Assembly: GCF_002953715.1 (NCBI RefSeq)
Contig: NZ_CP025012.1
Location: forward strand, 3,534,001 to 3,598,000
Source: Rhizobium leguminosarum
GTDB taxonomy: Bacteria > Pseudomonadota > Alphaproteobacteria > Rhizobiales > Rhizobiaceae
Length of the DNA: 64,000 bases
Direction: 5' to 3'
Position 1 is the stretch's first letter. Each line of letters opens with the position of its first letter. A program made the position numbers and the translations under genes. A model generated the notes under the pieces. It saw only the letters and a list, made by a program, of their open reading frames with translations, had not been told where the DNA came from and ran no database searches. Shown one piece after another: positions 8,459 through 17,223 of the stretch.

Positions 8459-9361
8459 TCAATTCCCGATGACCGGCTTCAGCAAGTCCTCGAGGCCGAT
8501 GCGGCGGAACAATTCTGCCCGGACACGGTCGGCGACGCCGTTGACGATCTCCGCGCCATCCTCGGATGGATCGATATGGACGCGGAACGGTCTCGTACTG
8601 AATGGCTTGCCGACCACATCGACGATGGCGACGGCTACCGCGCCGGCATCGGCGTCGGCAGGTTCGAGTGCTGCCAGGCCCTGCAGCGCCTGGTCCGGCA
8701 CGCCCTTGTAGGGTCCTTCATTATATTCGGCGGCGCGGGCGGTATCGAGAGGCGAGCCGGAATGGGCGAAATGGTTGGTGCCCTTGGTGAAGGCGCCGGG
8801 CACGATGATCGAGGTCTCGATGCCCCAGCGGGTAAGCTCGCCGGCATAGGAGACGGCAAGTGAATCCATCGCCGCCTTGGCGGCGAAATAGGGCGAGAGA
8901 TAGGGAGGCGTGCCGCCGCGGCTGCTCGACGACGACACCCAGACCACCAGGCCCCTGCCCTGCCGGCGGAGATACGGAAGTGCCGCGCGGTTGACGCGCT
9001 GGGTGGAGAGCACGTTGATGTCGAAGAGCTCGGCGAACTGTTCCGGCGTGAAGGCTTCGGCCGGGCCGAAGGACATATGGCCGGCATTGTGGATGATGAC
9101 ATCGAGGCGGCCCGCATCGGCGGTAATCCTGGCGATACCTGATACAACCGAAGCGTCGGAGGCGACATCGAGTTCGACCGAGCGCAGATCGACGTTGTTT
9201 TCCCTGGCGAATTCAGCCGCATCGGCGACGGCGGGAACGTTGCGGCCTTCCGTGGCACGCATCCCGGCATAGACGGTATGGCCGGCCTTGGCGAGGGCGC
9301 GGGCGGTAAGAGCGCCGAAACCGCTGGAAGCGCCTGTTATGACGATGACTTGCTTGCTCAT
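8459..9361 (-). CDS. Short-chain dehydrogenase/reductase (classical SDR)
   Basis: The 300-residue protein carries TGASSGFG at residues 9-16 (cofactor binding), HNAGH in place of NNAG, and a catalytic serine run SSSSS followed by Y-F-A-A-K. It is about 50 residues longer than a minimal SDR; the extra C-terminal part (after SIIVPGAF) probably forms the substrate pocket. An AGAAGGAATAG ribosome site precedes the ATG. It lies 87 bases after a second SDR gene on the same strand, and the pair is divergent from a LysR gene, a common arrangement for small inducible redox or detoxification units. The substrate is unknown. Confidence 0.87.
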   Translation of the reverse strand: MSKQVIVITGASSGFGALTARALAKAGHTVYAGMRATEGRNVPAVADAAEFARENNVDLRSVELDVASDASVVSGIARITADAGRLDVIIHNAGHMSFGPAEAFTPEQFAELFDINVLSTQRVNRAALPYLRRQGRGLVVWVSSSSSRGGTPPYLSPYFAAKAAMDSLAVSYAGELTRWGIETSIIVPGAFTKGTNHFAHSGSPLDTARAAEYNEGPYKGVPDQALQGLAALEPADADAGAVAVAIVDVVGKPFSTRPFRVHIDPSEDGAEIVNGVADRVRAELFRRIGLEDLLKPVIGN

Positions 9362-9448
9362 GATCCTATTCCTTCTGGGTTCGATTGGGGTTGCTTGAAG
9401 TGGAAACTTTGAGTTGGCGGCAGCCTGGAGACCGCCGCCGGTCTTTCG

Positions 9449-10192
9449 TCAGATCACGCCGCCATTGGCGCGCAGCGTCTGGCCGTTGATCCAGCCACCA
9501 TCAGGACCGGCGAGGAAGGCAACCGCAGAAGCGATGTCTTCCGGTGTGCCGAGACGCTCCAGCGGGTTCATCTTCGCCATGCGGGCGACGAGTTCGTCCG
9601 ACTTGCCGTTGAGGAAGAGGTCTGTGGCGACGGGACCGGGCGCGATGGCGTTGACGGTGATACCCCGACCGCGCATCTCCTTGGCCATGATCGCCGTCAG
9701 CGTTTCGACCGCGGCTTTGGTAGCGGCGTAGACGCCATAGGTTTCGAGCTTCAGGCCGACGACGGAGGTCGAGAAATTGATGACCCGGCCACCGTCACGC
9801 AGACGCTTGGCTGCCTCGCGCAACGTATTGAAGGTGCCCTTCAGATTGACGCCGATCTGCCGATCGAAATTGGCGTCATCGGCCTCGGCAAGCGAAGAGA
9901 GCATCATGATGCCGGCATTGTTGATAAGCACATCGACGCCGCCGAAAGCGGTTTCCGCAGCATCGAACATGCGGCGGACGGCTTCGGCGTCGCTGACATC
10001 GGCTTTCGCCGTCAGCGCCTTGCCGCCGGCCTGCTCGATCTCCTGGGCCAATTCCTCGGCCGGAGCGGCATTGCCGGAATAGTTGATGACGACGGTGAAA
10101 CCGTCCTCGGCGAGGCGTCGGGCGACTGCCGCTCCAATGCCGCGGGAAGCGCCGGTGACCAGTGCCACCTTACCGTTTTCTTGGGAAGCCAT
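9449..10192 (-). CDS. Short-chain dehydrogenase/reductase (glucose/ketoacyl reductase type)
   Basis: The 247-residue protein has the standard SDR length. TGASRGIG (residues 14-21) is the NADP-type cofactor motif, NNAG follows, and the catalytic set is S (FSTSVVG) then Y-A-A-T-K. The C-terminal GPVATDLFLNGK and DGGWINGQTLRANGG are typical of the SDR group often named 3-oxoacyl-ACP reductase or glucose dehydrogenase, though such names rarely reflect the real substrate. It is the first gene of a two-SDR unit transcribed away from the LysR gene at 10312. Confidence 0.88.
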   Translation of the reverse strand: MASQENGKVALVTGASRGIGAAVARRLAEDGFTVVINYSGNAAPAEELAQEIEQAGGKALTAKADVSDAEAVRRMFDAAETAFGGVDVLINNAGIMMLSSLAEADDANFDRQIGVNLKGTFNTLREAAKRLRDGGRVINFSTSVVGLKLETYGVYAATKAAVETLTAIMAKEMRGRGITVNAIAPGPVATDLFLNGKSDELVARMAKMNPLERLGTPEDIASAVAFLAGPDGGWINGQTLRANGGVI

Positions 10193-10311
10193 TGTCCTTC
10201 TCCCTCATCCTGCGCCGCAGCGCGTTTTCGATGAGGAGAAGATGCACCTGTTCATTCTGCGGATAATCATGCATTCTTCGGCATCACTATCCGGGAAAAA
10301 CGAACAAACAG

Positions 10312-11220
10312 ATGGACAGATTTGATGCCATGCGCGTGTTTTGCCGTGTCGTGGAACGCCGCAGCTTCACGCTTGCCGCCGAGGACACTGGCCTGCCGCG
10401 CTCGACCGTCACCGATGCGATAAAGCAGCTCGAAGCCCGCCTCGGCGTGCGCCTGCTCCAGCGCACGACACGTCATGTCAGCCCGACGCTCGACGGCGAA
10501 GCCTATTACCAGCGCTGCCTGTCGATCCTTGCCGATATCGAGGATGCCGAAGGCGCTTTCGCCGGCGCCAAGCCGAAGGGCCTGCTGCGCGTCGATGTGC
10601 ACGGCACGCTTGCCCGCCATTTCGTGCTGCCGAGCCTGCCGTCCTTTCTAGAGACCTATCCCGAGATCGAATTCTACATGAGCGAGGGCGACCGGCTGGT
10701 CGATCTTGTGCGCGAAGGCATCGATTGCGTGCTGCGCGTCGGCACGCCGCAAGACAGCGACATGGTCGCCCGGCGCGTCGCCATGCTCGACGAGGTGACA
10801 CTCGCCTCCCCTGCCTATATCACCCGCCACCGCCTGCCGCACCACCCCGACCGGCTTGACGGCCATCGCATGGTCGGCTTCCGCTCCAGCAGCACCGGCA
10901 GTCTGCTGCCGCTCGAATTCATCGTCGACGGCACGGTGCATGACATCACCATTCCCGCCACCGTCGCGGTCAACGCCGCCGAAAGCTATATTTCAGCGGC
11001 GAGGATGGGCCTCGGCATGATCCAGATCCCGCGCTATCACGCCGAAAAGGACCTTGCCGAGGGTACGCTGGTCCATGTGCTCAAGGATTTTCCGCTGACC
11101 CCGACGCCGGTTTCCCTGCTCTACCCCCGTAACCGCCAGCTTTCGCCGCGCGTGCGCGTCTTCATCGACTGGCTGGTGAAGGTCTTCGCTCGACAAAATT
11201 CCGAAAACGCGCTTCACTAA
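10312..11220 (+). CDS. LysR-family transcriptional regulator
   Basis: The 302-residue protein begins MDRFDAMRVFCRVVERRSFTLAAED, a clear LysR helix-turn-helix, with LGVRLLQRTTR closing the DNA-binding domain and a standard effector domain behind. It is closely related in layout to the LysR protein at 7281 (both end in a VRVFIDWLVK/VRVFVDWLVK segment), so the two are paralogues. The 119-base gap to the divergent SDR pair suggests it regulates those genes. Confidence 0.9.
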   Translation: MDRFDAMRVFCRVVERRSFTLAAEDTGLPRSTVTDAIKQLEARLGVRLLQRTTRHVSPTLDGEAYYQRCLSILADIEDAEGAFAGAKPKGLLRVDVHGTLARHFVLPSLPSFLETYPEIEFYMSEGDRLVDLVREGIDCVLRVGTPQDSDMVARRVAMLDEVTLASPAYITRHRLPHHPDRLDGHRMVGFRSSSTGSLLPLEFIVDGTVHDITIPATVAVNAAESYISAARMGLGMIQIPRYHAEKDLAEGTLVHVLKDFPLTPTPVSLLYPRNRQLSPRVRVFIDWLVKVFARQNSENALH

Positions 11221-11235
11221 AATGCGCCTTGCTAA

Positions 11236-11574
<339 letters not shown>

Positions 11575-11626
11575 TCCCGTCGCGCAAACGCATGAAACGG
11601 TTTTGGGATGACGATAAGCGCGGTGA

Positions 11627-12244
11627 ATGTTATCTGCGTCTGATATGACCGATGGTGGAACGATATCAGGTGCGGTCGGCGCCGGCACCCTTACGGGCGA
11701 AAGCCTCAGGAAATTTTTCGAGCGCGATGCGATCACCGTCTCTCGCGACCTGCTCGGTTGCCATCTGACCGTGGATGGCGTCGGCGGACGCATCACCGAG
11801 ACCGAAGCCTATTTCCCCGATGACGAGGCCTCGCACAGCTTCCGCGGCCCGACCAAGCGCAACGGCGCCATGTATGGCAAGCCGGGCAATGTCTATATCT
11901 ACCGCATCTACGGCATGTACTGGTGCCTGAATTTCGTCTGTCATCCGGGTTCGGCTGCACTCATCCGCGCCCTGGAGCCGGAAACGGGAATCTCTGTGAT
12001 GATGGAGCGGCGCGGCACCGATATGCTGACGTCGCTCTGCAGCGGCCCCGGCAAGCTCTGCCAGGCGCTCGGCATCGATATTGCGATCAATGACAGGCTG
12101 CTCGATCACCCGCCCTATGCGATCGCGCCGTCCGCACCGGTGCCGATCGTCTCGGGAAAACGCATCGGCATCACGAAAAATGCCGAAGCTCCATGGCGCT
12201 TCGGCATTCAGGGATCGCGTTATCTCAGCAAGCCGTTCCGCTAG
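11627..12244 (+). CDS. DNA-3-methyladenine glycosylase (AAG/MPG family)
   Basis: The 205-residue protein has the normal length for the bacterial AAG family, which removes alkylated purines in base-excision repair. Key segments are RDLLGCHL, GRITETEAYFPDDEASHSF (the first Glu of ETEAY corresponds to the catalytic glutamate), YGKPGNVYIYRIYGMYWCLNFVC, and CSGPGKLCQALGI near the end. The start at 11627 is the first ATG; MTDGG six codons later is possible. Its TAG stop is formed by the first bases of a RIME-like element. It converges on the EmrB gene. Confidence 0.9.
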   Translation: MLSASDMTDGGTISGAVGAGTLTGESLRKFFERDAITVSRDLLGCHLTVDGVGGRITETEAYFPDDEASHSFRGPTKRNGAMYGKPGNVYIYRIYGMYWCLNFVCHPGSAALIRALEPETGISVMMERRGTDMLTSLCSGPGKLCQALGIDIAINDRLLDHPPYAIAPSAPVPIVSGKRIGITKNAEAPWRFGIQGSRYLSKPFR

Positions 12245-12276
12245 AGCATGATGCCGAAAAGTGCGACGCGGCTTTC
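12242..12276 (+). repeat. Truncated RIME-like element overlapping the glycosylase stop codon
   Basis: TAGAGCATGATGCCGAAAAG followed by a GCGGCTTTCC remnant matches the left arm of the dispersed element; the right arm is missing. Its first three bases are the stop codon of the glycosylase gene. Confidence 0.55.
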
Positions 12277-12304
12277 CATCCGGAACTGCGGCGACGCCTG
12301 GAGT

Positions 12305-13846
12305 TCATTCCATCACCGCGCTGTGGTCGACGGCAGGTGCTGCCTTCGGCTTGCGCAGCAATAGCACCAGCGGGATGACCCCAAGCGACATCAGCATCAA
12401 CAGCTTGAAATCATCCATATAGGCAATGATCGTCGATTGCAGCGTGATGATCTCGTTGAGCGAAGCGCGGCCGGCCGCCGTCACCGGGCTGAGCCCCTGC
12501 GCCGCCACCGCATTGAAGCCGTGGTTGAACGGCGTCACATAGGCGGCGATCGATTCATGATTGCTCTGCGTGTTCTCGACGATCAGCGCCGAGACGATCG
12601 AGATGCCGACCGCCGAGCCGATGTTTCGCGACAAGTTGTAAAGACCGGTGCCGTCGCCGCGCATATGGGCGGGCAGCGTGGAAAAAGCGATCGTCGTCAG
12701 CGGCACGAACAGAAAGCCGAGACCGGCGCCCTGGATGAAGCCGACCGAGACGATCGTCCATTGCGAGACGTCGGGTGTCCAGCCGGTCATGTCGTACATC
12801 GCCCATGCGGTGAGCCCCAAACCGAGCGCCAGCAATGCGCGCGTATCAACTTTGCCGACCAGCCGCCCGACGATGAACATGCAGAGCATGGTGCCGAGCC
12901 CGCGCGGCCCCATGACGATGCCGGCTGTGATGACGGGATAGCCCATGAGAGTCTGCAGATAGGGCGTCATCAGCGCCAGTGAGGCGAGATAGGTAATGCC
13001 GACCACGAAGATGAAGATCATGCTGATCGAGAAGTTTTGATCGAGGAACAGCTTCGGGTTCACGAAGGATTTCTCCGCCGTCAGCGTATGCACGATCAGC
13101 AGATAGAAGGCTGAGGCGCAGATCAACGCCTCGAGCATGATCTCACCGGAAGAGAACCAGTCGAGCTGCTCGCCGCGGTCGAGGAAGAGCTGCAGCGCGG
13201 CGATGCCGAGGCTCATCATCCCGAAGCCGAACCAGTCCAGTTTGGCGCGCAGATCCCTCTTGGTCTCGGTGACGAAGACGACAATGCCCATGAAGGCCAG
13301 CGCGCCGATCGGCACGTTGATATAAAACACCCAGCGCCAGCTGATATTGTCGGTCAGCCAGCCGCCGATGACAGACCCAAGCACCGGCCCGACCATGACC
13401 GAGACGCCGAAAAGGGCCATCGCCGAGCCGCGCTCCTCGACGGTATAGATGTCGAGGAGGATGCCCTGGGAAAGCGGCACCAGCGATGCCCCAAACAGGC
13501 CCTGCAGGAGACGGAAGGCGACGATCTGGTTCAGCGATTGCGCCAGGCCACAGAGAACGGAGGCCGCCACGAAGCCGGCAATGGCGACGAGCAGCACGCG
13601 TTTGCGGCCGAACTTGGCGGCAAGAAAGCCCGACGGCGGCGTCATGATGGCTGCTGCGACGATATAGGAGGTCAGCACCCAGTTGATCTGGTCGGCGGAG
13701 GCCGACACGCTGCCCTGGATATAGGGCAGCGCCACGTTGGCGATCGTCGTGTCCAGCGCCTGCATGATGACGGCGAGAATGACGCAGGCCGTGATCGCAC
13801 CGCGATTGGCAATCGGCGTCGCCGGAGAAGCGGGAGCGTTACTCAT
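12305..13846 (-). CDS. emrB: MFS drug exporter of the DHA2 (EmrB/QacA) family
   Basis: The 513-residue protein has about fourteen hydrophobic segments. It carries the family motif LDTTIANVALPYIQG in the first membrane segment, GFLAAKFGRKRVLL (MFS motif A), and the antiporter-type segment GPVLGSVIGGWLTDNISWRWVFYINVPIG. It exports hydrophobic drugs or uncouplers together with an EmrA adaptor and an outer-membrane channel. The ATG at 13846 (MSNAPASP) overlaps the end of emrA by eight bases (ATGAGTAA), which shows coupling and excludes the longer frame start. It forms an operon with marR and emrA. R. etli RmrAB, a flavonoid-inducible pump, is a known system of the same type; whether this is its orthologue is not established. 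Confidence 0.9.
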   Translation of the reverse strand: MSNAPASPATPIANRGAITACVILAVIMQALDTTIANVALPYIQGSVSASADQINWVLTSYIVAAAIMTPPSGFLAAKFGRKRVLLVAIAGFVAASVLCGLAQSLNQIVAFRLLQGLFGASLVPLSQGILLDIYTVEERGSAMALFGVSVMVGPVLGSVIGGWLTDNISWRWVFYINVPIGALAFMGIVVFVTETKRDLRAKLDWFGFGMMSLGIAALQLFLDRGEQLDWFSSGEIMLEALICASAFYLLIVHTLTAEKSFVNPKLFLDQNFSISMIFIFVVGITYLASLALMTPYLQTLMGYPVITAGIVMGPRGLGTMLCMFIVGRLVGKVDTRALLALGLGLTAWAMYDMTGWTPDVSQWTIVSVGFIQGAGLGFLFVPLTTIAFSTLPAHMRGDGTGLYNLSRNIGSAVGISIVSALIVENTQSNHESIAAYVTPFNHGFNAVAAQGLSPVTAAGRASLNEIITLQSTIIAYMDDFKLLMLMSLGVIPLVLLLRKPKAAPAVDHSAVME

Positions 13847-15068
13847 GATCCTTGCCCTGAGGCCGGCCCAGAAGCTTGTTGACGAAATCAGGCAGGCCGC
13901 GGGCATGGCCGGTCTCGACATCGACCACCGTGCTCATGCCGACGCGCAGCGGCGGCTTGCCGTCGGTGTCCTCGATGCTGACGCGCATCGGAATGCGCTG
14001 GACGACCTTCACCCAGTTGCCCGTAGTGTTCTGCGCCGGGAGCAGCGAGAAGCTGGAGCCGGAGGCCGGGCTGATGCTCTCGACCTTGCCCTTCCATGTC
14101 ACGCCGGGATAGGTGTCGACATAGATATCGGCCGTCTGGCCGGGCTTGACATAGGTAAGCTCGGTTTCCTTCGGGCTGGCGGCGATCCACAGATGGTCAG
14201 AGGCAACAAGCGAGAAGGCCTGTTGCGAAGCCTGCAGGTAGGAGCCCACCTGCAGCGCGTTGACATTGGTGACGATGCCGTCGAACGGTGCCTTGACGAC
14301 ACTGTGGTCGAGTTCGCGCTGGGCACTGTCGACCTGCGACTTGGCCTGCAGGTAGAGCGGGTTTTCCTCGACCGGCTGGTCGGCATTGCCGCCGAGCTGG
14401 GCGAGTGTCGTTGCGGCTTCCGCCTTGGCGACGGCAACCTTCTGCTGCGCGGCTTCCAGATTGTGCTTGGCTTCGTCATAGGCAGACTGCGTCGCGCTGC
14501 CGTTGTTGACGAGGTTCTGCTGCCGGTCAAACTGATCCTGATAATAGGGCAGATCGGCTTGCGCCTGCGTGATCTCGGCAAGCGACTGCTGATAGCTGGC
14601 CTTGAGATTCATGATCTGGTTGCGCTGCGCGCCGAGCTGCGCCTTGGCGCCATCGAGCGCGATCTTGAAAGAATCCGACCGCAGGCTGAAGAGCACCTGT
14701 CCCGCCTTGACCGCCTCGTTCTCATGGACGTTGATCTGGTCGACGATACCCGAGACATCGGTGGTAAGCCCGACCATGTCGGCCTGGATATAGGCGTTGT
14801 CGGTCGACATCACCTGGCCGCCATTGACGTAATAATAACCGCCGACGACGAGCGCCACCGGCAGCAGCGCAAACAGGATCGGCCGCGTGAGACTGCGCCG
14901 GCGGCGGACCTTGTTGCCGCCAGGCGCAGCCACGGCGGCAGCCGGCGCTGAATTGGATGAAGGCGCTTCGGCTACCGTTTCCTGCTGTTTCGCTTGGTTT
15001 TCTTCGACAGGAGTCTTGGTCTTGGCATTGGCGTCGGCAACGACGCGGAGGGGGGATTGATCAGCCAT
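13839..15068 (-). CDS. emrA: EmrA-type membrane fusion protein (HlyD family)
   Basis: The 409-residue protein begins MADQSPLRVV with a charged cytoplasmic tail, then one membrane anchor (about residues 70-90, ending YYYVNGGQVMSTDNAYIQAD), the hallmark of EmrA. A long coiled coil rich in Q and A follows, then VKAPFDGIVTNVNALQVGSYL and the C-terminal beta domain. It bridges EmrB to an outer-membrane channel. The ATG at 15068 overlaps the marR stop by eight bases (ATGGCTGA); an upstream in-frame ATG at 15089 is less likely. Both overlaps in this operon are eight bases long, which points to tight co-translation. Confidence 0.9.
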   Translation of the reverse strand: MADQSPLRVVADANAKTKTPVEENQAKQQETVAEAPSSNSAPAAAVAAPGGNKVRRRRSLTRPILFALLPVALVVGGYYYVNGGQVMSTDNAYIQADMVGLTTDVSGIVDQINVHENEAVKAGQVLFSLRSDSFKIALDGAKAQLGAQRNQIMNLKASYQQSLAEITQAQADLPYYQDQFDRQQNLVNNGSATQSAYDEAKHNLEAAQQKVAVAKAEAATTLAQLGGNADQPVEENPLYLQAKSQVDSAQRELDHSVVKAPFDGIVTNVNALQVGSYLQASQQAFSLVASDHLWIAASPKETELTYVKPGQTADIYVDTYPGVTWKGKVESISPASGSSFSLLPAQNTTGNWVKVVQRIPMRVSIEDTDGKPPLRVGMSTVVDVETGHARGLPDFVNKLLGRPQGKDHE

Positions 15069-15525
15069 CGTTCGTCTCATTCTCGTCAACCGGGCTCCGG
15101 CATGCCTGAACCAGGTTCGTCTTCATTACGGATAGGATGTGGAAAAGCAGCTCGCGCTGCTCGGCCGAGACGCCTTGCAACGCTTCTGCGCGGGTGGTGT
15201 CGCCGAGCTCGCGCATTTCGGCGAGCAACGGGTGCGCCTCGTCGCGCATATAGAGCAGCCAGATGCGCCGGTCGGTCGGGTGCTGGCGGCGCTCGATCAG
15301 CCCGCGCTCGGCGAGCTTGTCGAGAATGCGCACCAGCGTGATCGGCTCGACTTCCAGGATTTCGGCAAGGCCGCCTTGATGGATGCCTTCGTTATTCGAG
15401 AGATAGGCAAGCGTCTGCCATTGCGACCGGGTCAGCCCAAGGCACTTCGCGCGCTGCTCGAACCGCTTGCGCAGCAGCCGTGCGACGTCGTGGAGAAGGA
15501 AACCGAGGGTCGGAGTGGCGTTCAT
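15061..15525 (-). CDS. MarR-family transcriptional regulator of the emrAB operon
   Basis: The 154-residue protein has the MarR winged-helix core: LTRSQWQTLAYLSNNEGIHQGGLAEILEVEPITLVRILDKL, and the wing LIERRQHPTDRRIWLLY with the conserved DRR. It is the first gene of the operon with emrA and emrB. MarR proteins usually repress their own operon and release DNA on binding a small phenolic ligand. A perfect dyad lies 19 bases upstream of the ATG, well placed for autorepression. Confidence 0.92.
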   Translation of the reverse strand: MNATPTLGFLLHDVARLLRKRFEQRAKCLGLTRSQWQTLAYLSNNEGIHQGGLAEILEVEPITLVRILDKLAERGLIERRQHPTDRRIWLLYMRDEAHPLLAEMRELGDTTRAEALQGVSAEQRELLFHILSVMKTNLVQACRSPVDENETNDG

Positions 15526-15543
15526 GAAAACCTGCGTCGTTAT

Positions 15544-15561
15544 TTATAAGCATACTTATAA
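15544..15561. promoter_or_regulatory. Candidate MarR operator
   Basis: Perfect inverted repeat TTATAAG and CTTATAA separated by CATA, 19 bases upstream of the marR start. The size and AT-rich sequence fit MarR operators; binding is inferred from position. Confidence 0.65.
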
Positions 15562-16047
15562 TATCGGTAGATATATTGAGCATGCGCGCCGCACAAGGGC
15601 ATGGATGGCAGATTCAACGGCAACGGCCAAAATGCCGCAGACCGGGTCAAGCATATCTGCGGTTCCTCCCTTTCTCTCGCACCGACGAGATCGACGATGA
15701 TGTCTTTCATATTCTGGAACAGGGGCTCGACGGGGCCGAACTCGCCGCTCTCCCACCCGGCGGAGACGAGATCGTCGAGAGCTGATGCCCCCGGTAACGT
15801 TTTGATGGATTCCGGAATCGTTACCAATTGGCGTTTGCAATTTTTCGCCGCTGCCGTTTATAGTCCAATTCCATAGGGTTACGATTTTTCTGATGTGCAT
15901 TGCGTGCCGGCCTTCCTTTTCCAAGGGATTGAACGCCGGGGGAATCATGGGGGCAGAGGCCCTCGTTCAAAGCAGCAAGACATGAACAGCATCACTTCAT
16001 CTTGAGGTTGGCGGCAGTGAATCGGCCGTCGAGATTGGAGGACCGGT
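15562..16047. other. Intergenic region between marR and the second RND operon
   Basis: The stretch holds short overlapping open frames on both strands (for example a TTG-initiated 95-codon frame, 15827 to 15540, minus strand) but none has a ribosome site or recognisable protein. A GGAGG site precedes the adaptor start at 16048. I see no RNA gene or convincing terminator. Confidence 0.5.
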
Positions 16048-17223
16048 ATGACTTACGCGCTTCGACAGATGATGGTGCTTGGCTGTATTGCCGCATTCAT
16101 GCCTCTCCCCGCGCTGGCCCAGAGCGCCCCACCGCCCCCACCCGTCACCGTCGCCAAGCCGGTCGTTCGCGATGTCGTCGACAGCGACGAGTTCATCGGC
16201 CGTTTCGAGCCGGTCGACGAAGTCTCCGTTCGCTCGCGCGTCGGTGGTTACCTGCAGGAAATCCATTTCCAGGACGGCGCATTGGTCAAGCAGGGCGATC
16301 TGCTCTTCGTCATCGATCAGCGACCGTTCGTAACCGCCCTCAATCAGGCAAAGGCCACACTCGAATCGGCGCAATCCGCCCTTGTCTTTGCCGATGCGCA
16401 GTATAAGCGCACGCAATCGCTGACTTCGAGCGGCAGCCAGTCGGCCCAGACGCTGGATGATCGCCGCCGCGAATTCGATTCGGCCGAGGCCAATGTCCGC
16501 GGCGCACAGGCTGCAGCCGACCGCGCCTCTCTCGACATGGAATATACCGAGATCAAGGCGCCGCTCAGCGGTCGCATCGACCGCCGGCTGATCTCGGCCG
16601 GCAACCTCGTGCAGACCGATCAAACTGTGCTGACGACCATCGTTTCGCTCGATCCGATCGATTTCTATTTCGACGTCGATGAGCGCCGCCTGCTGAATTT
16701 CGCCGACACGGCGCGCAAACTGGGCAAGGATCTGCAGCAGGGCGGTGGCGGACTGGATGTGTCGGTCACGATCTCGGATCCCAGTGCCAAACCGTTCAAG
16801 GGAAAGCTCGATTTCGCCGAGAACCGGGTCGACAATGAGAGTGGCACCATTCGTCTCCGTGCCCGCTTCCCCAATCCTGATCTCGTCCTTCAGCCCGGCC
16901 TCTTCGGTCGCATACAGGTCGAAGCCTCCAACACCTACCAGGCCATTCTCGTCCCCGACGAGGCCATCGGTTCGGACCAGAATGAACGCGTCGTTTATGT
17001 CGTCGCCGAAGACGGCACGGTGTCGACCAAGCCGGTGAGACCCGGACCGCGGCTCTACGGCTACCGCGTCATACGCGAGGGCCTTGATGGCACCGAGACG
17101 ATCATCGTCAACGGCCTGATGCGCGCCCGGCCGGGCGCAAAGATCACGCCTCAGATGACCGAACTGCCGCAGGAGCGGCAGGACGCTCCGCCGGAAACCG
17201 CCGGCGCGGAGAGCGGACAATGA
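16048..17223 (+). CDS. RND efflux periplasmic adaptor (membrane fusion protein)
   Basis: The 391-residue protein has a cleavable-looking signal peptide (MTYALRQMMVLGCIAAFMPL, with a processing site near ALAQ). FEPVDEVSVRSRVGGYLQEI and GDLLFVIDQRPF mark the lipoyl domain, a coiled-coil hairpin follows (about 100-165), and IKAPLSGRIDRRLISAGNLV is the return strand. The C-terminus is proline-rich and acidic. A GGAGGACC ribosome site precedes the ATG. Its TGA overlaps the ATG of the permease by four bases. It is a paralogue of the adaptor at 5068-6258 but is coupled more tightly to its pump and has no nearby dedicated regulator apart from the divergent MarR operon. Confidence 0.92.
   Translation: MTYALRQMMVLGCIAAFMPLPALAQSAPPPPPVTVAKPVVRDVVDSDEFIGRFEPVDEVSVRSRVGGYLQEIHFQDGALVKQGDLLFVIDQRPFVTALNQAKATLESAQSALVFADAQYKRTQSLTSSGSQSAQTLDDRRREFDSAEANVRGAQAAADRASLDMEYTEIKAPLSGRIDRRLISAGNLVQTDQTVLTTIVSLDPIDFYFDVDERRLLNFADTARKLGKDLQQGGGGLDVSVTISDPSAKPFKGKLDFAENRVDNESGTIRLRARFPNPDLVLQPGLFGRIQVEASNTYQAILVPDEAIGSDQNERVVYVVAEDGTVSTKPVRPGPRLYGYRVIREGLDGTETIIVNGLMRARPGAKITPQMTELPQERQDAPPETAGAESGQ

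Noticed and set aside
15540..15827. A 95-codon minus-strand frame upstream of marR (SIKTLPGASALDDLVSAGWE...)
   Set aside because: The first half looks mildly protein-like, but it starts with TTG, has no ribosome site, crosses the MarR dyad region, and matches nothing I know.
15997..17220. A 407-codon minus-strand open frame opposite the second RND adaptor
   Set aside because: Antisense shadow; the plus-strand protein has signal peptide, lipoyl and coiled-coil motifs and a four-base overlap with the pump.
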